From NCBI GenBank assembly GCA_027083695.1, contig JALWNI010000081.1:1-47072 (forward strand): a stretch of DNA of 47,072 nt, read 5' to 3'. The translations under genes and the position numbers were made by a program. The DNA is from Nautiliaceae bacterium (GTDB lineage Bacteria > Campylobacterota > Campylobacteria > Campylobacterales > Nautiliaceae). Positions 21,122 through 28,485 of this stretch are shown here, one piece after another (position 1 is the first letter of the stretch; each line of letters begins with the position of its first letter). The notes below the pieces were generated by a model. That model saw nothing but the letters and a program-made list of their open reading frames with translations, did no database searches and was not told where the DNA came from.

Positions 21122-22582
21122 TTGGTACTCGCTTTAAAATACAGACCAAAAAAATTTGAACAGATTATAGGACAAGATGCAATCGTAAAAACACTAACTA
21201 ACGCACTTTCAAAAAATAAACTCGCTCATGCATACTTATTCTCAGGACTCAGAGGAAGCGGAAAGACAACAACAGCAAGAATTTTTGCAAAAGCAATGCA
21301 GTGCATAAATGGTCCTACTCCTAATCCTTGTGAAATATGTGAAAACTGTAAAATGGCAAATGACAATTCTCATATAGATATAATTGAAATGGACGCCGCA
21401 AGCAATCGTAAAATAGAAGATATCAGAGAAATAATCGAACATACAAAATATAAGCCCTCAATTGGAAGATATAAAATTTTCATAATTGATGAAGTACATA
21501 TGCTTACAAATGAAGCTTTTAATGCTTTACTTAAAACACTTGAAGAGCCTCCTGAATATGTAAAATTTATAATGGCAACCACTGACCCGCTTAAACTACC
21601 ATCTACAATTATAAGCAGAGTACAACATTTCAGATTTAATAAAATTCCTGAAAAAACAATTGAAATATATCTTCAAAAAATACTTGCAGAAGAAAATGTA
21701 CAATTTGAACCAGAAGCTTTGAGACTTATAGTAAAAAATGCAAGAGGCAGCGTAAGAGACTCATTAACTCTTCTTGATCAAGCAATTACATATTCAAATG
21801 CCGAAATAACACTTGATAAAACAGTTGAAATGCTTGGAGTTTTAAATCCTGAAATTATCTCTTCTATTTTTAAAATAATCATTGATGGAAATAAAAAAGA
21901 ACTTCAAAAAATCATTACGCAAATTAAAAATTATGATATTGAATTTATTATTGATGAAATAATACTTTTTTTAAAAGAAGCCCTTTTCAACGGCTCATTA
22001 CCACTTATTACGCTTCAAAGGTTTTTCAATATTATTAATGATTCAAAAGAACTTATCAAAATGAATTCAGATAATGAATTTGTGTTGTCTTTAATGTTTT
22101 TTAGAATGATTGAAGCTACAAAACCACATAAAATTGATGATTTGATAAAAAATTTAGAACAAAAAATAAATATTGACTCATATAAACCTAAGCAAATAAA
22201 AATTGCTCCAAATGGTGAAGAATTATTTGAAAAATTAACTAAAAAACTTATTCAACGAGATAGCGAACTTGGTGAATGTTTTAAAAACTCTATAAAATTT
22301 ATATCATTCGAAAACAATATTTTAACTTGGGAGAGTTGTCCAAATTCAGAATGCAAGGAACTTTTTAAGAGATATTTTTCACCTGTTATAAGACCTTTAA
22401 TTAATGAAGTATTTGGAATGGGTACAAAAATTGAAGTCAAAAGATGTCCCGCACCTCAACAAGAAGAAAAAAAAGAGATAAAACCTCAGACAAATATATT
22501 AGATGATAAACCCTCTCAGCTTATTAACAAAGTAAGAGAAATCTTTGGGAGCGATGTTGATATAACCAAAATCAATCATTAA
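21122..22582 (+). CDS. dnaX: DNA polymerase III subunit gamma/tau
   Basis: Clamp-loader ATPase of 486 residues, started at TTG 21122 (VLALKYRPKKFEQIIGQD, the normal DnaX beginning). Walker A: FSGLRGSGKTTTARI. The zinc site CINGPTPNPCEICENC is intact. The rest of the ATPase is IIDEVHMLTNEAFNALLKTLEEPP (Walker B) and PSTIISRVQHFRF (SRC-like sensor). The C-terminal part is short compared with E. coli tau. The last 11 nt overlap the convergent moeA. Confidence 0.95.
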   Translation: MVLALKYRPKKFEQIIGQDAIVKTLTNALSKNKLAHAYLFSGLRGSGKTTTARIFAKAMQCINGPTPNPCEICENCKMANDNSHIDIIEMDAASNRKIEDIREIIEHTKYKPSIGRYKIFIIDEVHMLTNEAFNALLKTLEEPPEYVKFIMATTDPLKLPSTIISRVQHFRFNKIPEKTIEIYLQKILAEENVQFEPEALRLIVKNARGSVRDSLTLLDQAITYSNAEITLDKTVEMLGVLNPEIISSIFKIIIDGNKKELQKIITQIKNYDIEFIIDEIILFLKEALFNGSLPLITLQRFFNIINDSKELIKMNSDNEFVLSLMFFRMIEATKPHKIDDLIKNLEQKINIDSYKPKQIKIAPNGEELFEKLTKKLIQRDSELGECFKNSIKFISFENNILTWESCPNSECKELFKRYFSPVIRPLINEVFGMGTKIEVKRCPAPQQEEKKEIKPQTNILDDKPSQLINKVREIFGSDVDITKINH

Positions 22583-23798
22583 AAAAATCACAATTCTGAC
22601 AAAATCCTATATTAAAAGGTATAACTTTTAACATTTCCCCTTCTTTTACAATTTCTTTATTTCCTAAAATCACAAGGGAATTAGAGCAGCTAAGAGCACT
22701 TACCATTCCGGAGCCGTATTTATAGTTTTTATACACTTCCCACTCTCCGCATTCAAATCTGCCAAGGATTGTGTGGTCTTTTTTTGGATTTACTTTAAAT
22801 CCGCTTTTGTTTTTTGCATAAGCAAAATTATAAAAATATTTCTTTGCCCCGCTAAGTTTTCTAAGTGTCGGTATCATAAGGGCAAATGCGTTTAAATAAC
22901 TACTAAGAGGATTTCCAGGAAGGGCAAAAACAAAAGTATCATCTATGGCTCCAACCATTGTAGGACGACCGGGTTTTACCATAATTCCCCTAAAAAAGGG
23001 TTTTAATCCATTTTTCAAAAACGCCTCGTAAATAAAATCGGCATCACCAAAACTGATACCGCCCGTTGTCACTATCACATTATACCTGTTTTTAAGGTTT
23101 TTTATAAATTCAACTGTTTTTTCAAGCGTATCTGGAATAATTCCTATCAAATCCGCACTAAATCCGTTTTTTTCAAGGAGTGCTTTGATTGAATGGGAGT
23201 TTATATTATAAATTTCTTCTTCATCAGCATCTTCCCAAGGTTCTTTCAACTCATTTCCGGTAGATAAAATTGCAATTTTAGGTTTAATAAATACTTTTAC
23301 ATTCACTATTCCCTGAGATATAAGAAGAGCACTCATCTCAGGAGTTATCTCTTCTCCTTTTTTAGCTATTATTTCACCTTTTTTAATTTCTTCACCTTTT
23401 AAACGAATATTTGCACCTTTTTTAATTTCAGGAATTACAATATATTCATCCGTCACTTCAACACATTTTTCAATAGGAATAACAGTATCTATTCCATCAG
23501 GCACCTTAGCCCCCGTCATAATACGCACACATTCATCATCTTTTATCTCAAAATCTTCATACTTATCACCCGCATAAATTGTTTTGATAACTTTTAATTT
23601 TTTATTTTCACTTCTTTTAAATCCAAACCCATCCATTGCGGAATTGCTAAAAACAGGAGCATCCCTTCTTGCGAGTATATCCTCCGCCAAAAATTCCCTC
23701 AACGCATCTTTTACAAAAATGTTTTTATATAAATTCGTAGGCTTAGCATTATCAATACACCTGTAAAATGCCTCTTTGTAACTTATTTTATCAAGCAT
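22572..23798 (-). CDS. moeA: Molybdopterin molybdenumtransferase MoeA
   Basis: Inserts molybdate into adenylylated molybdopterin. The start is taken as ATG 23798 (MLDKISYKEAFYRC) with AAAAAGG ahead; the track start is a TTG six bases earlier. Motifs: DAPVFSNSAMDGFGF, VRIMTGAKVPDGIDTVIP, AILSTGNELKEPWE, VTTGGISFGDADF and FALPGNPLSSYL. The 408 residues end in a cysteine pair (GFCQNCDFF). Molybdoenzymes such as nitrate reductase or formate dehydrogenase would be its clients; none is in the window. Confidence 0.94.
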   Translation of the reverse strand: MLDKISYKEAFYRCIDNAKPTNLYKNIFVKDALREFLAEDILARRDAPVFSNSAMDGFGFKRSENKKLKVIKTIYAGDKYEDFEIKDDECVRIMTGAKVPDGIDTVIPIEKCVEVTDEYIVIPEIKKGANIRLKGEEIKKGEIIAKKGEEITPEMSALLISQGIVNVKVFIKPKIAILSTGNELKEPWEDADEEEIYNINSHSIKALLEKNGFSADLIGIIPDTLEKTVEFIKNLKNRYNVIVTTGGISFGDADFIYEAFLKNGLKPFFRGIMVKPGRPTMVGAIDDTFVFALPGNPLSSYLNAFALMIPTLRKLSGAKKYFYNFAYAKNKSGFKVNPKKDHTILGRFECGEWEVYKNYKYGSGMVSALSCSNSLVILGNKEIVKEGEMLKVIPFNIGFCQNCDFFND

Positions 23799-23827
23799 CA
23801 ACAACCTTTTTAAAGGATTATATCAAA

Positions 23828-24286
23828 TTAATAAAGCTTTTTATTTGGACTTTCATACCACTCTTTAAAAACTTTCAAGCATTCTTTACATTCTATATGG
23901 ATAAATTCAATATTATCTGGAACTTCCCCTCTTATAATCCTATAAAATTTTTCATCATCAAATCCTATTTTCTCAGCATCTAAGCTGCTAGCTCCATAAT
24001 AAACCTTATCAAGTCTAGCCCAATGAATAGCACCAAAGCACATAGGACAAGGTTTAGCAGTTACATACATCTCACATCCGCTTAAATCAAAATCATTTAT
24101 ATTTTTGCAAGCATCTCTTATAGCTTCTATTTCTGCATGAGCTGTCGGATCGTTTTTAGCAATAACTCTATTATGTCCTCTTCCTATAATTTCCCCTTCT
24201 TTTACAATCACAGCTCCAAAAGGACCACCTTCATTATTTTCAACTCCCTTTTTAGCTTCCATAACAGCCTCATTCATAAAACTCAT
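23828..24286 (-). CDS. guaD: Guanine deaminase-like nucleobase deaminase
   Basis: Zinc-dependent CDA-fold deaminase of 152 residues. The zinc site is DPTAHAEIEAI (His and catalytic Glu) and TAKPCPMCFGAIHWAR (two Cys). GGPFGAVIVKEGEIIGRGHN and the C-terminal KVFKEWYESPNKKLY resemble Bacillus guanine deaminase (which, as I recall, ends NKKEY) more than tRNA adenosine deaminase TadA. A TATAAT (24333-24338, minus) lies upstream. Substrate is a family inference; TadA is the alternative. Confidence 0.8.
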   Translation of the reverse strand: MSFMNEAVMEAKKGVENNEGGPFGAVIVKEGEIIGRGHNRVIAKNDPTAHAEIEAIRDACKNINDFDLSGCEMYVTAKPCPMCFGAIHWARLDKVYYGASSLDAEKIGFDDEKFYRIIRGEVPDNIEFIHIECKECLKVFKEWYESPNKKLY

Positions 24287-24360
24287 TTCTATCCTTTACT
24301 CAATAAATATTATTTTATTTAATTAAAATACAATTATAAAGAAATAAACTAGAAAGTATT

Positions 24361-24376
24361 AAAAACAGCGGTTTTT
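24361..24376 (-). terminator. Candidate terminator of the ancestral tRNA-Ser locus
   Basis: The sequence AAAAACAGCGGTTTTT is a 6-bp stem with a 4-nt loop, followed by T-rich sequence in either reading. It lies 20 nt outside the left att repeat. Before integration it would have stood directly downstream of tRNA-Ser(GGA), which is read leftward, so it probably ended the tRNA transcript ahead of guaD. Confidence 0.4.
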
Positions 24377-24395
24377 TTGTATATTTTAAATATAG

Positions 24396-24409
24396 TGGCG
24401 GAGAGTGTG
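24396..24409. repeat. Left attachment site (direct repeat of tRNA-Ser 3' end)
   Basis: TGGCGGAGAGTGTG is an exact 14-bp copy of the tRNA-Ser 3' end (CCA, discriminator, acceptor strand and 2 nt of T stem, reverse complement). The matching copy lies at 33922-33935. Identity stops immediately outside. In this copy GGCGGA is followed seven bases later by TCCGCC, making a small inverted repeat. Confidence 0.8.
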
Positions 24410-24432
24410 TCCGCCAAACTTATGTTTTAGAT

Positions 24433-24553
24433 AGTTTCAGTATGTATTAATGACAAGTTTAAAACCCCTTATTTTAGGGAAAGTATTATATCACATTGTT
24501 TCAGTTAGTTTCAATAAAGCAATATATTTTTTTGGGGGTAATATTGGGGGTAA
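24433..24553 (+). promoter_or_regulatory. Integrase arm-type sites and int upstream region
   Basis: This 312-nt gene-free stretch ahead of the integrase holds GTTTCA three times (24434, 24498, 24508). It also holds two copies of TTGGGGGTAA exactly 12 bp apart (24532 and 24544). A matching 12-bp-spaced GGGGGT pair stands at the other end of the element (33843-33868). Placement close to both att sites suggests integrase arm-binding sites; this is inferred, not shown. Confidence 0.5.
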
Positions 24554-24598
24554 TGAAATTAAGGAACAGAACTTGCTTTTTCTTTTAAAAGGCTTGAT

Positions 24599-25774
24599 AT
24601 GAGTTTGACAGATTTAAAAATCAAAGGTGCAAAACCAAAAGAGAAAAAATACAAATTATATGATAGTGATTATCTATATTTAGAGGTCTATCCAAACGGC
24701 AAAAAGCAATGGATTTATAAGTATAAAAATCTTAAAGAGTTTAAAATAGGAAATTATCCTGCTTTAAGCCTTAAAGAAGCAAGGATTAAAAGAGACCAGC
24801 TAAAAAGGGATATTGAGCTTAAAGGCTTGGATAAAGTAGTAGAGGAATTAAAAGAGCTTAAATTACAGCCTAAAAGAAGATTTGAAAATGTAGTAAATGA
24901 ATGGCTTAGTATCTACAAAAAAGGAAAAGCTAAAAGAAGCGTCACTACTACCTTACAGCGTTTGCAAAAGCATATTATCCCTGCTTTTAAAGGCAGGGAC
25001 ATTTCAAAAATAACCACTAAAGAGATATACAGCTTATTAAAAAAAGTTGAAAAGCCAACAGCAGAAAAACTAAAATCAATCCTTAACGGCATTTTTAGTT
25101 ATGCACTCAGTAAAGAGTATATAAAACACAATATCATAAAAGATATAGAACTAAAACAGCTTTTCCATACCTCAGCAAGCAATCATTATCCACATACTAT
25201 TAATATTGAAGAAATTAAAATTTATTTTGATGAGGTAAAAGATTTAAGCAATAGACCTATCGTTAAAGGTGCAATAAAAACAATCTGGCTCACTGCTTTA
25301 AGACAAGGCAGCGTTAGAGCTATAAAATGGAAACATATTGATTTTAATAATAAGGTTTTATTTATTCCAAAAGATAACCTGAAAATTAAGGCGGTAGATT
25401 TTAAAATACCTTTAACAGATGAAGCTGTTAAAACATTTAGAGAACTTGAAAAGATAAAGGCAAGTGATTATGTTTTTTATTCAAGTAATAATCATAAAAA
25501 GCCTATAAGTGAGACAGCATTAAGGAAATTTCAAAAAGATATAGCTAAAAAATATAATATTGCCTATCAGTCATTACACGGCATAAGACATTCATTTTCC
25601 AGCCTTACAAGGCAGTATCTCCAAAGAGAATATAATATACAAGATGAAGTTATAGAAATAGCTATGCAGCATTTAGACAAAAACAAAGTAAGAGCAGTTT
25701 ATAACCATTATGACTATTTCAAAGAGAGAAAAGAGCTTTTAGAACTTTGGGAAAATTTCCTGTTTAATCTTTAA
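24599..25774 (+). CDS. int: Tyrosine recombinase, P4-type integrase (DUF4102 arm-binding domain)
   Basis: Site-specific recombinase of 391 residues. The N-terminal DUF4102-type domain reads LKIKGAKPKEKKYKLYDSDYLYLEVYPNGKKQW. A SAM-like core-binding region (about 100-190) follows. The catalytic domain has the arginine in LTALRQGSVRAIKW, HGIRHSF (H-x-x-R), the histidine in AMQHLDKNKVRA, and the tyrosine segment VYNHYDYFKERKELLELW, the standard P4/CP4 C-terminal pattern. All catalytic residues are present. It is adjacent to the left att site and reads into the element, the normal arrangement for tRNA-targeting islands. Confidence 0.95.
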   Translation: MSLTDLKIKGAKPKEKKYKLYDSDYLYLEVYPNGKKQWIYKYKNLKEFKIGNYPALSLKEARIKRDQLKRDIELKGLDKVVEELKELKLQPKRRFENVVNEWLSIYKKGKAKRSVTTTLQRLQKHIIPAFKGRDISKITTKEIYSLLKKVEKPTAEKLKSILNGIFSYALSKEYIKHNIIKDIELKQLFHTSASNHYPHTINIEEIKIYFDEVKDLSNRPIVKGAIKTIWLTALRQGSVRAIKWKHIDFNNKVLFIPKDNLKIKAVDFKIPLTDEAVKTFRELEKIKASDYVFYSSNNHKKPISETALRKFQKDIAKKYNIAYQSLHGIRHSFSSLTRQYLQREYNIQDEVIEIAMQHLDKNKVRAVYNHYDYFKERKELLELWENFLFNL

Positions 25775-25780
25775 TAACTC

Positions 25781-25963
25781 TTCTCCACTTTTTTCTTTTA
25801 GAGGTAGGGTGAAAAAATAAAAATAAAAAAAATTTTTTTTTATAAAAAAAACTGCGAAAATGGAGAAAATATTATAAAAAGCCTAAATTTAGGGATTTTG
25901 TTTCTCCACTTTTTAAAAAAAAGAGGCTTAAAATTGGAGAAAAACTGGAGAAAAAATGGAGAA
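25781..25963. repeat. Array of TGGAGAA motifs (398-nt gene-free stretch)
   Basis: Between integrase and toxin there is no gene. The stretch holds six copies of TGGAGAA: inverted copies at 25781 and 25902, forward at 25861, 25935, 25946 and 25957. The last three form an exact 11-bp tandem repeat (one helical turn). The palindrome CCTAAATTTAGG lies inside at 25882. The DNA is extremely A/T rich. Candidate protein-binding array or origin; function unproven. The rest, up to 26172, shows nothing recognisable. Confidence 0.6.
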
Positions 25964-26172
25964 CTCTTAATTAAAAATTAAAAGAAAAAAATAAATAATA
26001 AACCTCATCATTAAAGGCTTTTATAAGTAAGGTATCGGTAAAATATAGATACCTTTAAGGCGGTAACAAACCATTCACCCCTTAATGATTTATAACGAAG
26101 CTCATTTTATAACCTAACTATTAGCTACCTCATCCTTTACAGGCTTTTAGTTTCCGTATTAGCAAATAATTA

Positions 26173-26415
26173 TTAATAAGCCTCTTTTCTATGCTTAACG
26201 CTTAATACCTGTATAATTTCATCTTTTACATCAAAAAGCACTCTATAATTACCAACTCTAAACCTATAAGGCGGATAGTGATTTGTGAGCTTTTTAATAT
26301 TTGGAGTATTTGGATAATCTTTTAAAAGTTTGATTTTATCAAAGATAATTTTTTGATATTTTTTATCTATCTTTTGCAAATCTTTTAAAGCACTCTTTGA
26401 GATTTCAATTCTCAT
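26173..26415 (-). CDS. RelE/ParE-type toxin
   Basis: An 80-residue toxin with the family pattern ALKDLQKIDKKYQKIIFDKI, then KLTNHYPPYRFRVGNYRVLF and VLSVKHRKEAY. The final H-R-x-x-x-Y and the RxRVGxYR strand are typical of RelE-like mRNA interferases. The start lies within the last 11 nt of the upstream antitoxin gene, so the pair is translationally coupled. Whether it cuts mRNA (RelE) or targets gyrase (ParE) cannot be decided; the conserved basic C-terminus favours RelE. Confidence 0.88.
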   Translation of the reverse strand: MRIEISKSALKDLQKIDKKYQKIIFDKIKLLKDYPNTPNIKKLTNHYPPYRFRVGNYRVLFDVKDEIIQVLSVKHRKEAY

Positions 26416-26791
26416 TTATAACCTTAAGTGCTTCATCAAGGCTTATAAATTCATCATCTTTTTTATCCGCTTTTGCCTCTTTAATATTGATACTTTTAAC
26501 TGGGTATTCTCCTAATTTATCGCTTATTGTCTCTATAACGTCATTCACAGCCTCAAAAAGTTCATCAAGTGCTTTTATATATCTCTTTATTAAAATGTCG
26601 TCTATATCCTCTAAAAGCTGATTTAATTCCTCACTGAAAGCTATAAATTCGGCTCTGTTTTGTTTTACTTCTGTATCAGGTAAGGATGTAATTATTTCAT
26701 TTATTAATTTAGCTTTTCCGATAAGCTCCTCTATATTTTCATTTTTTAAATTGAATTTGAATAATTTAGCAGGGTTTATTTGCATAGTCAT
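26405..26791 (-). CDS. Antitoxin partner with extended N-terminal domain
   Basis: A 128-residue acidic protein placed as antitoxin by position and by its C-terminus KKDDEFISLDEALKVINEN, which looks like the toxin-wrapping tail of RelB-like antitoxins. GGGAG lies 8 nt ahead of the ATG, and an extended -10 (TGTTATAAT, minus strand, TATAAT at 26819-26824) precedes it. The first 100 residues are helical and leucine/glutamate rich (LNQLLEDIDDILIKRYIKALDELFEAVNDV) and are not a ribbon-helix-helix or Xre domain that I recognise. Most such antitoxins are 70-90 residues. Confidence 0.75.
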   Translation of the reverse strand: MTMQINPAKLFKFNLKNENIEELIGKAKLINEIITSLPDTEVKQNRAEFIAFSEELNQLLEDIDDILIKRYIKALDELFEAVNDVIETISDKLGEYPVKSINIKEAKADKKDDEFISLDEALKVINEN

Positions 26792-26909
26792 TGATTAGCT
26801 CCCGTTTTTAGTTGGCTTATTATAACAAAAATTTACCTCAACAAAATATCAATTTTTCACAGCAAGAGAACTTTTCCTTTTGATAAGGAAATATTTTAAT
26901 GAGGTGTTT

Positions 26910-26989
26910 ATATCTGTATATAACTATCTCTTAAAAATGAAAAAAACATAAAAAAACTAATTTAGTGGTATCCATATCTGTGTATAGCT
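26910..26989 (+). repeat. Two direct repeats ATATCTGTRTATARCT
   Basis: Copies at 26910-26925 and 26974-26989, 14 of 16 identical and 64 bp apart, in the gap between the toxin-antitoxin unit and alpA. A hairpin TTTCCTT-TTGAT-AAGGAAA (26873-26891) lies just before. They are candidate operator sites for AlpA or the antitoxin. Apart from these and the structured region below, the 583-nt gap holds no gene. Confidence 0.45.
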
Positions 26990-27055
26990 GTATATAAAGG
27001 AAAAAGTAAGTTTTTTATAAGATTATTGAGATATACTTTTCATCGTGAAACTTTA

Positions 27056-27064
27056 TGATACAAT
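27056..27064 (+). promoter_or_regulatory. Extended -10 ahead of the structured RNA region
   Basis: TGATACAAT (TG-N-TACAAT) places a predicted transcription start at about 27071, a few bases before the first closing helix of the folded region. There is no clear -35, as usual in this group. Confidence 0.45.
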
Positions 27065-27073
27065 TATAAAAGA

Positions 27074-27348
27074 TTTAGAGTTGTTGAGTTAATGAGAGCT
27101 ACTGGGAGCGGTAACTCCCAATAGCTGATAAGATGGGCGTGAGTGGTGATAGCGGCAACTATCTACCACCGAACATATCACAACATATCATCACACATCG
27201 TAATTATACCATAACAATATAAACTTGTATAGGTTTATATACAATCTTATATTGTTTATAGGACTAATTACATTACTCAAAATTGTTTACTACTACTTAT
27301 TAACCCCCATCTAATCAGCACTCTCATTAATTTTTTAACAACTCTAAA
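27074..27348 (+). ncRNA. Large branched structured RNA or leader upstream of alpA
   Basis: Read by eye, the region closes on itself by three consecutive helices. TTTAGAGTTGTT (27074-27085) pairs with AACAACTCTAAA (27337-27348), 12 bp. TTAATGAGAG (27089-27098) pairs with CTCTCATTAA (27321-27330), 10 bp. CTGATAAGATGGG (27125-27137) pairs with CCCATCTAATCAG (27306-27318), 12 of 13. Hairpin 1 is 27097-27126 (11 bp, one C.A, loop CGGTAA). Hairpin 2 is 27143-27169 (10 bp, one bulge, loop CGGCAA). Hairpin 3 is 27213-27256 (17 bp, loop GGTTTA), extended outward by GTAATTA/TAATTAC (27200-27206 with 27265-27271). It ends 27 nt before the alpA ATG. Transcribed strand is not certain. Confidence 0.55.
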
Positions 27349-27374
27349 AATAAATTTATTTAAGGAGTTGTTTA

Positions 27375-27563
27375 ATGCAATACAAAAGAACATGTGAAGT
27401 ATGTAAAATTTTTTCTATTAGCAGGACTACATTATACAGATATGCAAAAGACCCTTATTTTCCTAAACCTATCAAACCCACTAAAAGGGTAACACTATGG
27501 AACATTAAAGAAGTAGAAGAGTATCTAAAAGCAAGAACTCAAAAGGCAGAAAGTGCAAATTAA
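27375..27563 (+). CDS. AlpA-like phage/satellite transcriptional regulator
   Basis: A 62-residue MerR-like winged-helix protein: CEVCKIFSISRTTLYRYAKDPYFPKPIKPTKRVTLWNIKEVEEYL is the AlpA pattern (helix-turn-helix, then PxPxK, then the W-x-x-x-E-V-x-x-Y/W helix). AAGGAG sits 6-7 nt ahead of the ATG. AlpA-type proteins activate excision or replication genes in P4-like elements. It is the first coding gene behind the structured RNA region. Confidence 0.88.
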   Translation: MQYKRTCEVCKIFSISRTTLYRYAKDPYFPKPIKPTKRVTLWNIKEVEEYLKARTQKAESAN

Positions 27564-27720
27564 AGAAGTGTTAGGAGTGCATATACCAAAAGAGCTTTTA
27601 CCTTTAAAGGTTGGAGTTACTTATTGCGAGCTTATGCAGTTGTGGATATTTGAAAAGACTAATTACTTCAAAGAAGCCGTTGAAGAGTTTAGAAGAACTG
27701 GAAAAAAAGATAAATTTTAA
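27553..27720 (+). CDS. Small hypothetical protein, 55 aa
   Basis: Too short for the ORF track. A GTG at 27553 lies inside the last 11 nt of alpA and opens 55 codons (QIKEVLGVHIPKELLPLKVG to EEFRRTGKKDKF). The overlap suggests translational coupling to alpA. The sequence has normal amino acid balance and ends in a basic tail; it resembles no family I know. Moderately convincing because no other frame fills this stretch. Confidence 0.5.
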   Translation: MQIKEVLGVHIPKELLPLKVGVTYCELMQLWIFEKTNYFKEAVEEFRRTGKKDKF

Positions 27721-27781
27721 AGAAGCTAATAAATTCAAAGGTAGCAAATAGCTACACCCTAAAAACTTTTAAGGAGAGGAA

Positions 27782-28129
27782 ATGAAAATAATTAAAAAGT
27801 ATTTACCAAAAGCAAAGTATCCTGATACACCGCTTGACTGGAAGTATTTAAGAAGCAAAGAGGTGTTATGCCTTATCCAAAAGCTAATAGATGGAGAGTT
27901 AGTCAATCAAGTCAATAATAACTGCGGCGTATCAAAAATTACAAATGCAATAGCCCATATTAGAAAGTATATCGGTTATGAAAATATTATGAATGTGAGA
28001 ATTGAGGGGTTGAGGTGTGATTGTTATGAGTTAGTGAGAACTCCAAAAACTATTATAAAGATGATTGAATTAAGAGAGCTTATTGCTGCAAGATTTAGAG
28101 AGCCTTTAAAAAGAGGTGGAAAAAGATGA
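27782..28129 (+). CDS. Hypothetical protein, 115 aa
   Basis: Preceded by a strong AAGGAGAGG ribosome site 4 nt from the ATG. The protein begins MKIIKKYLPKAKYPDTPLDW and ends basic (REPLKRGGKR). In the middle, VSKITNAIAHIRKYIGYENI looks like a helical DNA-binding type segment, but I assign no family. It lies in the alpA operon and could be a further regulator of the element. Confidence 0.7.
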   Translation: MKIIKKYLPKAKYPDTPLDWKYLRSKEVLCLIQKLIDGELVNQVNNNCGVSKITNAIAHIRKYIGYENIMNVRIEGLRCDCYELVRTPKTIIKMIELRELIAARFREPLKRGGKR

Positions 28130-28242
28130 GGTTATCTCTTTTAAAGGCTTATAAAGGCATTTTTAATTCAAGAGGTGTTATTATAGCTATAAATGGAAAA
28201 AATGCAATAGAAGGCACGAGAGGAGCAAATAAAAGCATATTT

Positions 28243-28461
28243 TCAATTGTTAGAGTTATCAGGACAGACCTTTTCTTTTATATCATCTATGATTTTGGCT
28301 TTGATGTAGTTATCCAGCCAAGTTTCAGCCCATTTGGGAACTTCATTGTTATTTTTCCAATTAGCAGAGATACTATCAGGATTAAGACCTGTCATTTTTG
28401 CAAATTCTTTAATAGTCAATTTACATTCTTTAAGTTTATTTTTGAACTCTTGATAATTCAT
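28243..28461 (-). CDS. Small Cro/CI-like helix-turn-helix repressor
   Basis: The only leftward gene in the middle of the element, 72 residues. LTIKEFAKMTGLNPDSISANWKNNNEVPKWAETWL is a lambda-repressor-like helix-turn-helix of the type common in epsilonproteobacterial phages. AAGG precedes the ATG, and a TATAAT (28497-28502, minus) lies upstream. It faces the rightward replication operon across two near-identical operators, a layout expected of a maintenance switch. The overlapping rightward ORF 28126-28587 is treated as its shadow. Confidence 0.78.
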   Translation of the reverse strand: MNYQEFKNKLKECKLTIKEFAKMTGLNPDSISANWKNNNEVPKWAETWLDNYIKAKIIDDIKEKVCPDNSNN

Positions 28462-28485
28462 ATAACAACCTTTAAAAATTTATCA

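Noticed and set aside
27074-27348. Possibility that the folded region is a retron msr-msd or group II intron RNA
   Set aside because: No reverse transcriptase is encoded in the element or elsewhere in the window, and no intron domain V-like hairpin was found.
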